Shown: in pieces, positions 35,038 through 46,600 of the stretch
Layout: each line of letters opens with the position of its first letter
How positions within the stretch are numbered: position 1 is the stretch's first letter
Origin: Garcia nutans
Lineage: Eukaryota > Streptophyta > Magnoliopsida > Malpighiales > Euphorbiaceae
Assembly: GCA_947685225.1 (NCBI GenBank)
Contig: CANTUV010000010.1
Location: 248,001 to 312,000 of the forward strand
Length of the DNA stretch: 64,000 nt
Direction: 5' to 3'
The notes under the pieces: model-generated
Told to the model about the DNA's origin: nothing
Database searches by the model: none
The model's input: the letters and a program-made list of their open reading frames with translations, nothing else
Program-made: the position numbers and the translations under genes

Positions 35038-36413
35038 TACACTTCATACACAATTCTAAGCAATGTATTTTTTAAGTTTAATCATGATGTATTTTTTATA
35101 TTGGTTATGTATATATTTTACAGATGTTTGATTTTTTTATTATTTTTGTTAATTTTTTAAATATATATATATACTTAAGATCTACAAAACATCATTAGAA
35201 AATTTACTAAATGTTTAAAACATATATACAATATCATAAATACATATACACTTTTTTATCTGACATACAGATAATATCTACACTTTATATATAATTCTAC
35301 AATAATATATTTTTATTTTTTTTAGTAAGTTTAATTATTTTATGTTGTACTTCTCATTGTACACATAATTTACAATACATATACACTTTTTATACTGTAG
35401 AATGAAATATACACTTTTTATACTGTAGAATGAAACTTACTGAAATCTAAGTAAAAACGTTGTATTAGTTTTATGTGTTTTAGATTTGAATAACAGATAT
35501 TAACAGATGTAGTGTTCATGTCTTTTTGTTGATTTATATCTAAGAAATTAGTTTATTTTCTTTTAAGTAGTCGATTTTAATTTTTAATCTAATAGACATT
35601 TCTTTTTTTTAGATTGTCGATTTTGTTGTTTAATCTCTTTTACTTTTCGATTTCTTTACTGAATTGCTTTTCTGTTGATCTTTGGTTTTGTTGTTGAATT
35701 GCTTATTTGTCTTTGCTTTATTGATGAATTAAAGACTTTTATTGGGTTGAAAGTTTAAATCTAACGGTTCGTACTGTCATTAAACATAACGTATTTTTGT
35801 AGTTTTTAAAGTTATTTTCATAGGGTTGTAAATATATATTTTTTCAACCGTATTTTTGAAATTGGAAATCTTTTTAAGATTAGATATGTAAATTTTGCAT
35901 ATATATGGCCATGGATTAATATTGCTATGTGTCTTCAAAAAAGGAAAAATGACAAGTGGCCTTTTCAAGAATCGTTACAACTCTTTCGCCATAATTAATA
36001 TATATATAATATTAAAAAAGTCTCAATCTTAAAAAAAAAAGGTTCATCCACTTAGAGTTTTAGTGAAAATTTCTAACTTAAAGTTTTATTCAATGTGCTT
36101 GCAAGTTCTATCCATTAAAAGGTTGACAGCAAAATTTAATTTCAATGACATATGTGCATAGAAATTTTATATAATTAAAATTTTAATATCAAGAATTTAC
36201 TTCTAAATATATTTAAATATAATTTCAACATATATATATATATATATATATTAAATTTTAAACGTAAATAAATATATCATAGATTATCTGTGTATTATAA
36301 ACTCCAAATAGACCAGCATCCCGTTTATTAGAGTTTTCTTTTTTGCTGTCTTTATTTCTTGGCGTAATATCAGGTTCTTATTTCTTGTGTTTTTACAGTC
36401 CTCTGTATTGCAG
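35038..36413. other. AT-rich intergenic DNA between the hAT remnant and copia B
   Basis: Very AT-rich with (AT)n runs (for example 36230-36250) and no supported gene. A direct repeat of about 25 bp, 'ACACTTTTTATACTGTAGAA', occurs twice near 35384-35432. No transposon ends were identified. Confidence 0.5.
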
Positions 36414-36418
36414 TTGAT

Positions 36419-36588
36419 TATAACTCTGTATCAAGTCACACCTGTATTATTCAGGATTAACATATGTATACACGTAGCTCTTGTGCCCTACTATAATACT
36501 GACTCATATAATACAAAGGATTAGAAGTCTAGTGCTATAGAGAATAGTAATAAAATGATAAAATGATATCCCTATCCTTATCCTTGCA
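36419..36588 (-). repeat. Copia B 3' LTR
   Basis: 170 bp, from TATAACTCTG to CCTTGCA on the plus strand. Collinear with the right copy; it is followed by CTCCCCCGC, the complement of a purine tract GCGGGGGAG. The 15-bp difference from the right LTR is mostly a small indel near the repeated TATCCTTATCC. Confidence 0.88.
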
Positions 36589-36599
36589 CTCCCCCGCAA

Positions 36600-38640
36600 G
36601 TTGATGGGGGAACTTCAGTGACCATCAACTTGGCACGTAAACGTTGAAATTTCTGCTTGTCCAAAGCCTTGGTGAGAATATCTGCCACTTGGTCACTTGA
36701 ACTAATTTACTTGACTTGTAGTTCCCGCTTTTGCACTCTATTCCGAATAAAATGAAAGTCAATCTCCATATGTTTTGTGCGAGAATGACAAATACGATTA
36801 GCCGTTAAGTATGTAGCACTTAAATTATCACACCACAAGATTGGTGCATGATGCAACGGGTACCCAATCTCATGAAGCAAATGTTGTAACCAAATAATTT
36901 CTGAGGTAGCAGTAGCTAAGGCCCGGTATTCAGCCTTGGTTGATGATCTAGAAACTGCCCGTTGCTTGCGAGATTGCTAAGAAACTAAGGATGATCCAAA
37001 GAAGACAGCAAAGCCCGTAGTGGACTTCCGGTAGTCAACATCACCAGCCCAATCAGAGTCTGAAAAACCATAAAATTGCAGTGAAACTAATGATGGAGAG
37101 ATTGAAAGGCCACAGTCGTGTGTGGTCTTCAGGTAACGAAGAATTCGTTTAACCGCAGTCCAATGGTCCATTGTTGGTGCATGCATAAATTGTGAAACTT
37201 TCCCAACTGAATGCGCAAGGTCAAGCCTTGTGAATGTAAGCTATTGTAGCGATCCCACGATACTACGATAGAGACTGTCATCTGAAATTCTATCACCAAC
37301 AGTAGCAGATAGTTTAGTTGTTGCAGATGCAGGAGTTGAAATATTTGCACAAGTTGCCATCTAAGCACGTTCAAGCAAATCCGCTATGTACTTTTGTTGA
37401 GAAAGAAATAAGCAATTATCAGACCATGAAGCTTCAACACCCAAACAATATACTAGTCGCCCTAAATCTCATACAGCAAACTTGTCTTGAAGAAATCGGG
37501 TAAAGGAAGCAACAAGAGTAGTATGTGACCCAAGAACCAATAAATCATCCACATAAACAAGACAAAATAGCTGCTGATCCCCAAATGACAAATGGAAAAG
37601 GGAATTATCCGTTTTTTATTCTTTGAATCCAAAATCAAGAAAAATATCAGTTAAACACTTGTTCCAAACACACGGAGCTTGTTTCAGCCCATATATTGAC
37701 TTCTTGAGTTTACAAACATAGTCGGGATGTAAAGAATCAACAAACCCAGTCGGTTGGGTCATATAAACAGTATCTTCAAGTGTGCCATGGAGGAAGGCAT
37801 TGGAAATATCAAGTTGATTAACCGTCTAGCAATTCCCAAAAGAAAGCTGGCTTAACAACCGGACTAAAGGTGTCAGTAAAATCTAATCCTGGACGTTGGT
37901 GAAATCCTTTCGCCACAAGGCGACCTTTGTATCTTTCAACTGTCCCATCTGCTCGACGTTTAGTTTTGAAAACCTATTTACAACCAACCACATTGGATGC
38001 CCTGGATGGCGGACAGTGGCGGAATCTGGTGGAGTCGTGTGGGGTCGCACAATCTCCCCTGGCTGGCCGGTCGGAAACAAATGGGAGGGGAAGCCAATCA
38101 AAAAAGCTTTGCACCGTCGTTGATCTCTTGCCCAGAGCTCCCCTTCCGGCAACGGCGGTGAAAATTTTGTCCCTCCTTAGTCGGCCGCTGGTTCCGCCAC
38201 TAATGGCGGAACTAGTTGCCATGTGCCATTAGAGATAAGTGCATTATACTAAGAAATCATTGCATCCCGCCATTGTGGAAACTTGGCCGCTTGACTATAA
38301 CATGTTGGCTCATTTGGTGAACTCACCATGGTATGAAAAACACGAGGCTTTAGTTTCCCCTTTTTGTGCTCGTGTGACCATATGATGGCATGGTTGTTGC
38401 GATGTAGAGGAGGAATCTTGTTGCAGACCATATTATTCTAAGTCAAGCACCAGATTCAGACTCGGTGACGAGGTCTTTTCTGTTGCAATTGGTGAAGACT
38501 ATGCTATTGGATCGGATGTGTTTATGGGAGTTGCTGATTGTGGTGAAGTGGGCTGTATTGGTAAAGCTGGGGGGTGGCGTATAAGGTGTTGTGTGGTCTG
38601 GTTGGATCATCAAAGGTGGCATGAGGTGTGATGGTTTAGG
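36600..38640 (-). pseudogene. Copia B RT / RNase H remnant
   Basis: From high to low coordinates: SNGTWQLVPP, then after the 189-bp MITE ASNVVGCK, LKDTKVALWRKDFTN (frame-shifted 'GRLVAKGFHQ' block), NQLDISNAFLHGTLEDTVYM, KLKKSIYGLKQAP, LFCLVYVDDLLVLGSH (YVDD box), SATVGDRISDDSLYRS, then SQFMHAPTMDHWTAVKRILR, YGFSDSDWAGDVDYRKSTTG and the RNase H end TKAEYRALATATSEI. Scattered stops (for example at 36978) and indels block translation, but the similarity is strong. Confidence 0.85.
38014..38202. mobile_element. 189-bp hAT-type MITE with perfect 8-bp TSD
   Basis: Inserted in the copia B reverse transcriptase. Ends: CAGTGGCGGAATCTGG on the left and TAGTGGCGGAACCAGC on the complementary right end. 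Flanks are ATGGCGGA at 38006-38013 and ATGGCGGA at 38203-38210, a perfect 8-bp duplication. It is GC-rich compared with its surroundings. Removing it rejoins SNGTWQLVPP with the VVGCK block. Confidence 0.85.
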
Positions 38641-38656
38641 AGCTAGTTGTTGCATG

Positions 38657-38942
38657 CAGGGCCGGTGAAGGCCCTGTGCAAACTGGGCTACTGCACAGGG
38701 CCCCCAGCTTGCACAGGGCCCCAAGATGAAACAAAAATTTGTAAATATATTTATTTAAATATATATATTTTTTTCTCTCCCTCCAGTGACAAAATTTTTT
38801 TTTCTCTCCCTCCAGTCTCAAATTATAATTTTTTCTTTTTTTTTTAATTTTTGAAAATAATTTGGTTCAAGTTAGGAATAGGGTCTAATTTATTCTGTTT
38901 TTCTCTAAGAACAGGGCCCCTTAAATATTTAAGACGGCCCTG
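38657..38942. mobile_element. 286-bp hAT-type MITE with perfect 8-bp TSD
   Basis: Ends CAGGGCCGG and CGGCCCTG form the terminal inverted repeats. Flanks GTTGCATG at 38649-38656 and 38943-38950 are identical. Internal direct repeats of GCACAGGGCCCC type occur near both ends. It has no coding capacity and sits in the linker between the integrase and RT parts of copia B. Confidence 0.88.
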
Positions 38943-38950
38943 GTTGCATG

Positions 38951-39107
38951 GGTAATGATATAGTTAGTGGAGTGATTTTTGAAGAAATGGATAGTGGCAC
39001 TCGTCATATCATTAGCAAAAGGAAACACCTGCTCATCAAAAAGTGCATGAAAAGAAACAAAAAATTTGTTAGTGCTAGGATCAAAGCACTTGAAACCTTT
39101 CATAAAA
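38951..39107 (-). pseudogene. Copia B integrase C-terminal fragment
   Basis: Encodes KGFKCFDPSTNKFFVSFH and ALFDEQVFPFA, the conserved block after the integrase core of copia polyproteins. It is separated from its upstream half (41364-41790) by the probable solo LTR 39108-41352. Confidence 0.8.
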
Positions 39108-41352
39108 TGTCACACCTCTTTTTCTACTACTATTAAGGGTAGACTAATCTTATAATCTACTATGTTAATGAATGATAAAACACCACTCATAATTAAAGTA
39201 CTTAATATTCTTAAATACACAATCCAATAAATACTAAAAATTCTTAAATACACTTTATTATAGTTCCATATATTAAAATAATACGTCTTAAATCAATTCC
39301 AACGACAGATATGTTGGTCTAACTTTATCTGTGTGCTAAAGAAGAAAATATTATAGGAATATTCTATTGGTTTATTCTTCAAAATCTGAAATGTTATATA
39401 TAAGGGGTGTGTCCAACTACTCAGTGAATAGATAAATATGTAATAACAGAGAACATATAAAGTTTAATTATATATATAATTTAAATAAATATCATCTATA
39501 GCTTAACTAGATAATTATAATTTGAAACTCAGTCATTTTTTAAATACACTCAAATATAAATTCTTACTGTTCTAACTTCAATCAAGAGCGTATGATGACT
39601 TTTATCGAGCAAGCTCAAGGAGAAGTTAACTTCAATACACATGTGCAGAGCAATTACCCTGATGAAGAATAATTTTATAATATCATCAAAATTAAACACT
39701 CATCATCAATGTGCGATCAGTGAAGTTTATAAAAGAGTGCATATAAACTAATTTACTCAGCATAATATAATCAATCATTTACATATATAAAAATTTAAAC
39801 TATTATTATTTATTCTCACTTAATAAGAAATAATTAACATTCAAAAATAAATTATCACTTTAAATTTAATAAATTCACTTAATAAATATTTTTTTTCAAA
39901 TCATATAAATATAATACTTTAAGAAAAATATAATGTTACATATTTACCTACTCACCTAAGCTAATTATTTTATTTGCTTAACTAGTAGAGTTCTTATGGA
40001 CTGAGTTTGTTCCTAAAATAATACAAAAATATTATATAAATTATATCATAATCATTATAGATGTATAATATGAATATGACGTGTAATTTTGGGTTCTAAC
40101 ATTCTAACGATATTTCAGCAAATTAATAACTCTTAAATTTTTTAAAGTAACACTAAAATGAATATTTATCTAATTTCTAAAGTATAATTATCTATCTAAT
40201 TTTTTTAATAAATATTTTTAACAATAAAATTTTAAATGGTAGAAATTTCCTATGTACTCATAATAATTTTACATATGATTATATTATATTATTTTAATTT
40301 ATTCATTTTAATGGTTTATTGTTATTAATAATATTCATTTATTAACTAACTTATTTATTTACATATTATATATATTAGTAATTAATAATTTATAATATAT
40401 TTATCTATATTCTTAGTTTTAATAAATAAATTTGTGTTGTAATAATGCTAGAATAAGAATAATAATAATATTATTATTTACTTAAATTTTTTCTATTTGT
40501 CATATTTTATGATAATAATAATAATAATAACTAAGTTGATAATATTTTTTTATTAGTGGATTAATAGTAAAAGTCACTGAAAATATATATATTATTAAAA
40601 GTTAAAAATAATTAAAAACTTATAAAAAATTTTATTTAATAATAATAATAAAATAAGTTAAATGAAAAAATTTGGTTCAGTGAAAATTGATGAATATATA
40701 TATAAATAATAAAAAGTTAGGTAAATAGAATACTTTAAATTTGGAACGTATAACGTTGAATAAGTGGGCACAGCATAATTCAAAGGTGGCTTAGAGTGAG
40801 CATTAACCAAATATAAACATGAGTATCTTGGACTGTTAGATGAAAGAGAAAAAGATGATTGTTTGTAGAGTGAATTTAAAAAGAAAGGAAAGAAGTAAAG
40901 AAAAATGAGGGAGAGAGAGAGAGAGCTTGTGAAATGAAAACAGAAAATGGACAGAAATTAAAATAAAAAACAGTAAAGAGAGAGAGAGAGGGAGAAACTG
41001 GAACAATAAACATTATCAGTCCAATTTGATATTTTTCGGCCACCATAAATCAACGCGCGATGGTCACCAAAAAAACTCGATAAATTTTTTAAGGCCATTA
41101 AAATCGCCGTAATCCGCCGTCGGAGAAAATCACATGGGCCACCTGAACTTATTTTTGGTGTCACTTGCCAATCACTTTTTCAGCCACTTTTTGGCGAAAC
41201 AGTTATTTTTAGAATCTTCATGTCTTAATTTGATTTGATATCTTATTTGCTAATTTAGGATGGATATTTAAAAAATTCATAGTAACTAATATATATAAAC
41301 AATAAAAAAATTTGAAATAATAATTATAATTAAAATTTATAATTATAAATCA
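39108..41352. mobile_element. Probable solo LTR (about 2.2 kb) of a gypsy-type element in copia B
   Basis: Starts TGTCACACCTC and ends AATCA, with flanking 5-mers TAAAA (39103-39107) and TAAAT (41353-41357) that match at four of five positions. It splits the copia integrase between CVCLS and KGFKCFDP. It has no coding domains, carries two GA microsatellites (about 40909-40925 and 40977-40993) and ends with a GC-richer block near 41030-41150. The TGTCACACCTC start is familiar from plant gypsy LTRs. The extent is inferred from the break in the copia reading frame. Confidence 0.55.
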
Positions 41353-41363
41353 TAAATATTAAA

Positions 41364-41790
41364 TTAGCTAAGACAAACACAAGGAGCTGAACGAGGTGCT
41401 AATTTATTTTTAGAATATGGCCGAAGCCAAGGGTAACACAAATACCCAAATATCCGAAGCTGATTGTAGCCAGGGGTGGAATGAAAAAGGACCTCATAAG
41501 GGGATTTATGGTTAAGGCGAGTTGTGGGTAGGCGATTAATCAAATACACAGCCGTTTCAAAGGCATTAGTCCAAAATTTTTCTGGAACATTAGCATGGTG
41601 TAACAAGGCACAACCAGTCTCAAAAATATGATGATGCTTTCGCTCAGCACAACCATTTTACTCAGGCATGCAAGGACAAGACACACACTGAGAAATGCCA
41701 TGGTCACGAAGGTATGAAGTTAAGGCTTGGAACTCACCGCCCCACTATAACATAATATTGAAAACAAGTTCATTAACAAGTTCAGATTGG
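41364..41790 (-). pseudogene. Copia B integrase core fragment
   Basis: From high to low coordinates: WGGEFQALTSYLRDHGISQ (second catalytic Asp region, Asp not preserved), CPCMPEQNGCAERKHHHI-like (a TAA replaces one Gln; Glu kept), then ALLHHANVPEKFWTNAFETA, VYLINRLPTTRLNHKSPYEV and PGYNQLRIFGYLCYPWLRPY. The upstream zinc finger and first Asp are missing because of an internal deletion. Confidence 0.82.
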
Positions 41791-41798
41791 GTGTGTTC

Positions 41799-42321
41799 AG
41801 AGGCGAAACTAAGATTATATTATAAGGGGGCAATTTTTTTTTTAAATCCTTTCTATATAATAATTATTTAATAAATTTGTTAATCTATTAATAAGATATT
41901 TTCATTGGTTAACAAAAAAATAATCAAAAAAACTATAAAAAGTAATTTTTTAACAAATATAATTGATTCAAAAATCATTAAAGAATAGAAATATAAATAA
42001 TAAAATAAAATTTAAAAAAAGAATTAAATAAAAAAAAATAAAAAATAAAGATCTTAATTTTATATTTTTTTTCTCAGTTTTTTTTTATTATGCTTTCAAT
42101 TTATTTTTAATCTTTTAATTAATTGGATGAAATTAAATTAATTTGGTTAAAGATTTAATTAATTTTGTTAAAAATTTTAGAATTTATATATTTTTTAGAT
42201 AGAAAGATAATTTGAAATTTTAAGAGGGGCAAATAAAAAATTTTAAAAACTTTAATATATATATATATTTTAAATGAAGGGGACAGTTGCCCTGCTTCTC
42301 ATTCACGTGGCTTCGCCACCG
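41799..42321. mobile_element. 523-bp hAT-type MITE with perfect 8-bp TSD
   Basis: Left end CAGAGGCGAAAC; right end (complement) CGGTGGCGAAGC. Flanks GGTGTGTT at 41791-41798 and 42322-42329 are identical. AT-rich and non-coding interior with a GGGGCAA motif near each end, as in the hAT family that ends CAGAGGCGG. Inserted between gag and integrase parts of copia B. Confidence 0.85.
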
Positions 42322-42336
42322 GGTGTGTTGATTCTC

Positions 42337-42838
42337 CAACAAGTTCATTAAGAGCTGCAAGATGATTTAACAATGCCCTTCGCCTTCTGCAAATATGTGG
42401 AAATATTATCATTGCCTCGTTTTAATGTATATAAACGAGATTTCAATTCACGAATTTGAGGTTTGGTTATAGCAGCAAAGGTTTGATGTAATTTATCCCA
42501 AGCTAATTTCGCTGTCTCAACCCCAACAAGTTGCGGCAATAAAGCCTCTGAAATTGACGCTACTAACCAGCTCAACACCATCTTGTCTTCACGCAACCAT
42601 TGAGTGTATGCAGGATTAGGTTGATCATCGGCAAGTTTCTATGCACGAGCTACTGAACTACCATCAACATGTCCATCTAAACCGCACCCCTTCAACATGG
42701 GTAAGAATTGGTCTTCCATAATAGATAATTGGTAGTTGTAAGTTTAATAGGAAGCTGATGTGAGAGATTTGGGACACCAGAAAGCATTGCAGCACCAGCA
42801 GAGCCAGCTGCTACCAAATATGTGTCAGACGTTGACAT
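42337..42838 (-). pseudogene. Copia B gag remnant
   Basis: Begins at an ATG at 42838 (MSTSDTYLVAAGSAG) 34 bp inside the primer site, then LPIKLTTTNYLLWKT, the UBN2-type gag start, and after a frame break MVLSWLVASISEALLPQLVG and AKLAWDKLHQTFAAITKPQI with RELKSRLYTLKRGNDNIST. The rest of gag, zinc knuckle and protease are missing. Confidence 0.85.
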
Positions 42839-42859
42839 TAAAAAGAAGGTTAAGAGCAA

Positions 42860-42872
42860 GGCTCTGATACCA
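42860..42872 (-). promoter_or_regulatory. Copia B primer binding site
   Basis: Minus strand TGGTATCAGAGCC immediately follows the 5' LTR and is complementary to the 3' end of initiator-Met tRNA. Confidence 0.88.
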
Positions 42873-43057
42873 TATAAACTCTGTATCAAGTCACAAATAT
42901 ATTATTCATGATTAACATATATATACAGGTAGCTCTTGTGTCCTACTCTAATACTGACTCATATAATACAAAGGATTAGAAGTCTAGTGCTATAGAGAAT
43001 ACTAATACAATTAGGAAACAATTATGATAAAACGATATCCTTATCCTTATCCTTACA
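42873..43057 (-). repeat. Copia B 5' LTR
   Basis: 185 bp. On the element strand it begins TGTAAGGATAAGG and ends GAGTTTATA right before the primer site. Shares long identical stretches with 36419-36588 (for example GGATTAGAAGTCTAGTGCTA). Confidence 0.88.
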
Positions 43058-43062
43058 TTGAT

Positions 43063-43654
43063 TACTTATATTAATAGTAAGTCTTTGAGATTTTTTCACA
43101 TAAATTGATGAGATTTTAGTCGTAGGTGTTTGAAAAGGCCAATCAGCCTAGATAGATTGCCTCACCAATTCATATTTTTCCTCATTAATAATAACAAAAA
43201 TTACTTTTATAAAAAACATATAATATAATCGAATTAAAGTATACAAGCTTAAAGAAAAACTACTAAAAAATAAATGTTGAACCAGAAGAAAAATATTCTT
43301 TTTATTTTATGTATATGTTATTAAGAAGCTCTAAGTATTGCCAAAAGGCTTGAATATATACACACATCCAAACATCTTTTTCTTCTTTTAGATTTTTTTC
43401 CTTTCACTGGAAATTATGAAAAACAAAGAAGTACAATTTTAGAGCGGAGACATTCAAATTCATTAGACTATTAGCCTAATGTCACCTCAATAGACTGGCC
43501 ATGGATCAAACCATGAGTTTGAAAAATGTTAAGTCCGTCCATAATTTTCTTCTCTAATTAAGATTTAAATTTGACCAATAACTAGGCCTATACTTAGTAC
43601 ATATGTTGTTCATACTTTCATTTTCTATTTACACCTCCTTTAATTATTGATCTA
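43063..43654. other. Intergenic / 3' flank of the CBP60 gene
   Basis: AT-rich, no reading frame with coding character. It follows the CBP60 stop codon on the minus strand, so its upper part probably includes the 3' UTR. No transposon ends seen. Confidence 0.5.
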
Positions 43655-46600
43655 TTATAAGTTTCCATTCATGTAGGAGTAGGACTCGGGCGTTAAATCA
43701 CCATCTGATGATGATTCAGAGATGCTATAATGGATGCTGGAATTAACCGGTGCACTATGATGATGCCAATTATTGTTGTATCCCAGCAGATTTGCGTTGG
43801 TATTAGGTTGGTTCTGATCCATCTCTATCATATATGTATCAGTTGAATAACCAATTTGGTGAATTGGCTTTACCATGGCCTGGTGATACTGATGGTGATT
43901 AGGGTATTGATCCACTTGTTCACCTATCAATTTTCAAGAAATCAAATACTTAATTGTCAATCAATTAATTCTTTAAATAATAGTAATAATTAATTGCGTA
44001 TCTGTAAAATAGATATAAGTTGTCAAGAGAATTAAATTAAATTAAATTTATTTAACTACCTTGGGTCAGCAAAGGGATATTATTTGGAACTCCAACAATC
44101 TCTTGTAATGAACTCCAATTATTATGTGCTTGTTTCACTAAATTTGCAATGTAGCTCTGTAAAATGTTGCAAAAAATTAATGAATGAATGGAAAAATCAA
44201 AAGAACTAAAGATTAAGAAATAACAAAAATACTATATAAATTAAATTAATTTAAATTAAAAATATTTTATATATTAATTATATTAAAAAATAGTAACTAT
44301 TTTTTAATATAATTAATGTATAAAATATTTTTAATTTAAATTAATTTAATTTATTTAGCGGTAATCAATAAATAATTAGCAATGTTTAATTTTAATGAGT
44401 AATTAATTTGCGATAACTTACCCTATTAATGCTTGGAAGATCGTTTGTCGAATAGGATTCGCCATTAATAATGGCACTGACAATTTGACCAATTGGGTTC
44501 AACGTAACAGTGCAATTCTGTCCTTGAAAAATATAAAGTTTGTTTCCCATCTCACAGGTCCTTGCATGCTTCGTTGTCGCTTCCCATTTTTTATCAGACA
44601 TTCCTGGACCTAAAATCTGCTGAAATTACATCCACAAATTAATACAAACAAATTATTATATTCTTTTTTATCCACAAATTGACTATTAAAATTTAATCAA
44701 GATCATAATAAGTTAGAATTTATATTAATTAATTTTATGTTATTCAAAATTATGTGTTAATATGATAATTTAAAATATTTTTTTTATATAATTCATTATT
44801 AAAGAGTGGCTATAAAAGATTAATTAGCTGGATATAAGTATATAATTGTAAAGTAGTGTGAACTAAATTTTAGTTGAATTTTGACTGCTGTTAGAATTAT
44901 ACAATGAAAAACTATTAAATTCTTATATTAATAAAAATATTTTAATAAAATCTAACAAATAACTGATAATTTTATGCATTATAGTAAGATCCATCATTGA
45001 ATAATATATATGTATATATTGTATTATTAACCAGGAATGAAAATGGGCATTAATTAATTAAAATTTCTTACCCCTCTAAGCTTATGGGAGTCGAGAGTTG
45101 AAAACTTCAAGAAATCTTGAACAGTGTGAATGCCATGAACAGAAAGCTTTTTATGAAAAGCTCCATCTTTCCCAATCTTCTCGAGACGCCAGACTTCATC
45201 TTCCAACATTGGTGGGTGATGTTTCTTGTACACTACATTAATTGTAAACCTTAATTAAGTCATTATCAATTGCATACATCAAGCTATTAAGTCATTATCG
45301 ATTCCATCAGTGATCATATTTTATTTCATCCAAAACATTTTTAAAAATATTTTTCTGGTCAATACAAAGTTAATTTTTTAAAAAATAACTTCTTCTTTTC
45401 AAAAGAATTGAGTATTTTTTAAATTTTAACAAAGTCATTACAATGAAATAAAATATATAAATATACTTACTAGAATTTTTTTTCCATTTTTATACTAATG
45501 AATATATTTTTTATTTTCAAATAAAGATAATGAGCGACTACTATAATTTATGATCAACTATTATCATAATTTAAAAAATTACTGCTAAAATTTATTATTT
45601 TTTATATTTTTAATATTTTGTAATAAAATTTATAAATATAAAATTTTTATAAGTTTAAACATGTACTTTTAATATTACTATCAAAGAAAAGAAAATTAAT
45701 TTTTTCAATGTTGAAATAAATCATTTTTTAAGAACACAAGCTAATTTTATTGTAAAGTAATATATGTCATTGCAATTAGAATTTGACTAGAATGAATAAA
45801 AATATACATATATCAATTCAATCTTAATTAATAAATGAGGACAAAATCACGATAATAGTGCTACAAGTATCTATAAAAGTGCCGTAATAGTTGACCTATG
45901 ACCATTGGCAATAATTGAAGTGTAATTGAAAGTAAAATATTTCCTTAATTATATCAGAAGTTCATAATTATTATTATTAGTAATGGTTCTGAGATTGTAA
46001 TCAATAGAGTACACCTATTCTTGCTTTATTTATAAAAACTATATATAATTGACAATTTAAAATGTAATGGTTGCAAAAAATTTTCAACATTTTGTTGGTT
46101 TGAAAGCTTGAAAAGGATGCCCTTTTAAGTAATACTGAAGTCTATGCTTAAAAAAATTAAATTACAATCCAATCTTTTTGTCTTCTTTCAAAAGGCTACA
46201 AAAAGTACCTAGTAAAAATCACCTGTTCCTAATTAAAAATACTAATATTTAAGCATGGCAACTTTAATTCACATGATTAGTGAATTGAACATTATGATAA
46301 TTGGGCATCAAACTAGTCATGAGATGAGTTTTTAAGCCTAAATTATCAATCAATATAGTGTACGTAGGAAATTAAAATTAAAGTTCTTTTTAAGAATTTC
46401 TTTTTGTTTTTAACTATTTAATGTATAAAGATATAGCTCTAGCAATGTGATCAAGTTGATCAACATAAACAATTGAAAAGATCAGCAAGTAGCAACTCAC
46501 TTACAGATTTATCCCAAATTTTTATTTCCAATTTGTTGAAAAAAATTAATAAAAAATTTGTTTTGTTAATCACTATAAGGGTTTGACTCAAGACTTAGAT

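Larger units (their letters stand above)
36419..43057 (-). mobile_element. Copia B: short-LTR Ty1/copia retrotransposon (minus) carrying nested insertions
   Basis: LTRs 36419-36588 and 42873-43057, primer site 42860-42872, and a perfect 5-bp target duplication TTGAT at 36414-36418 and 43058-43062. It contains gag, integrase, RT and RNase H pieces. Later insertions: MITEs at 38014-38202, 38657-38942 and 41799-42321 and a probable solo LTR at 39108-41352. Subtracting them leaves about 3.4 kb, shorter than a complete copia element; the missing part lies between gag and the integrase core. Short LTRs and gag sequence suggest an Ale/Retrofit-like lineage (inference). Confidence 0.9.
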
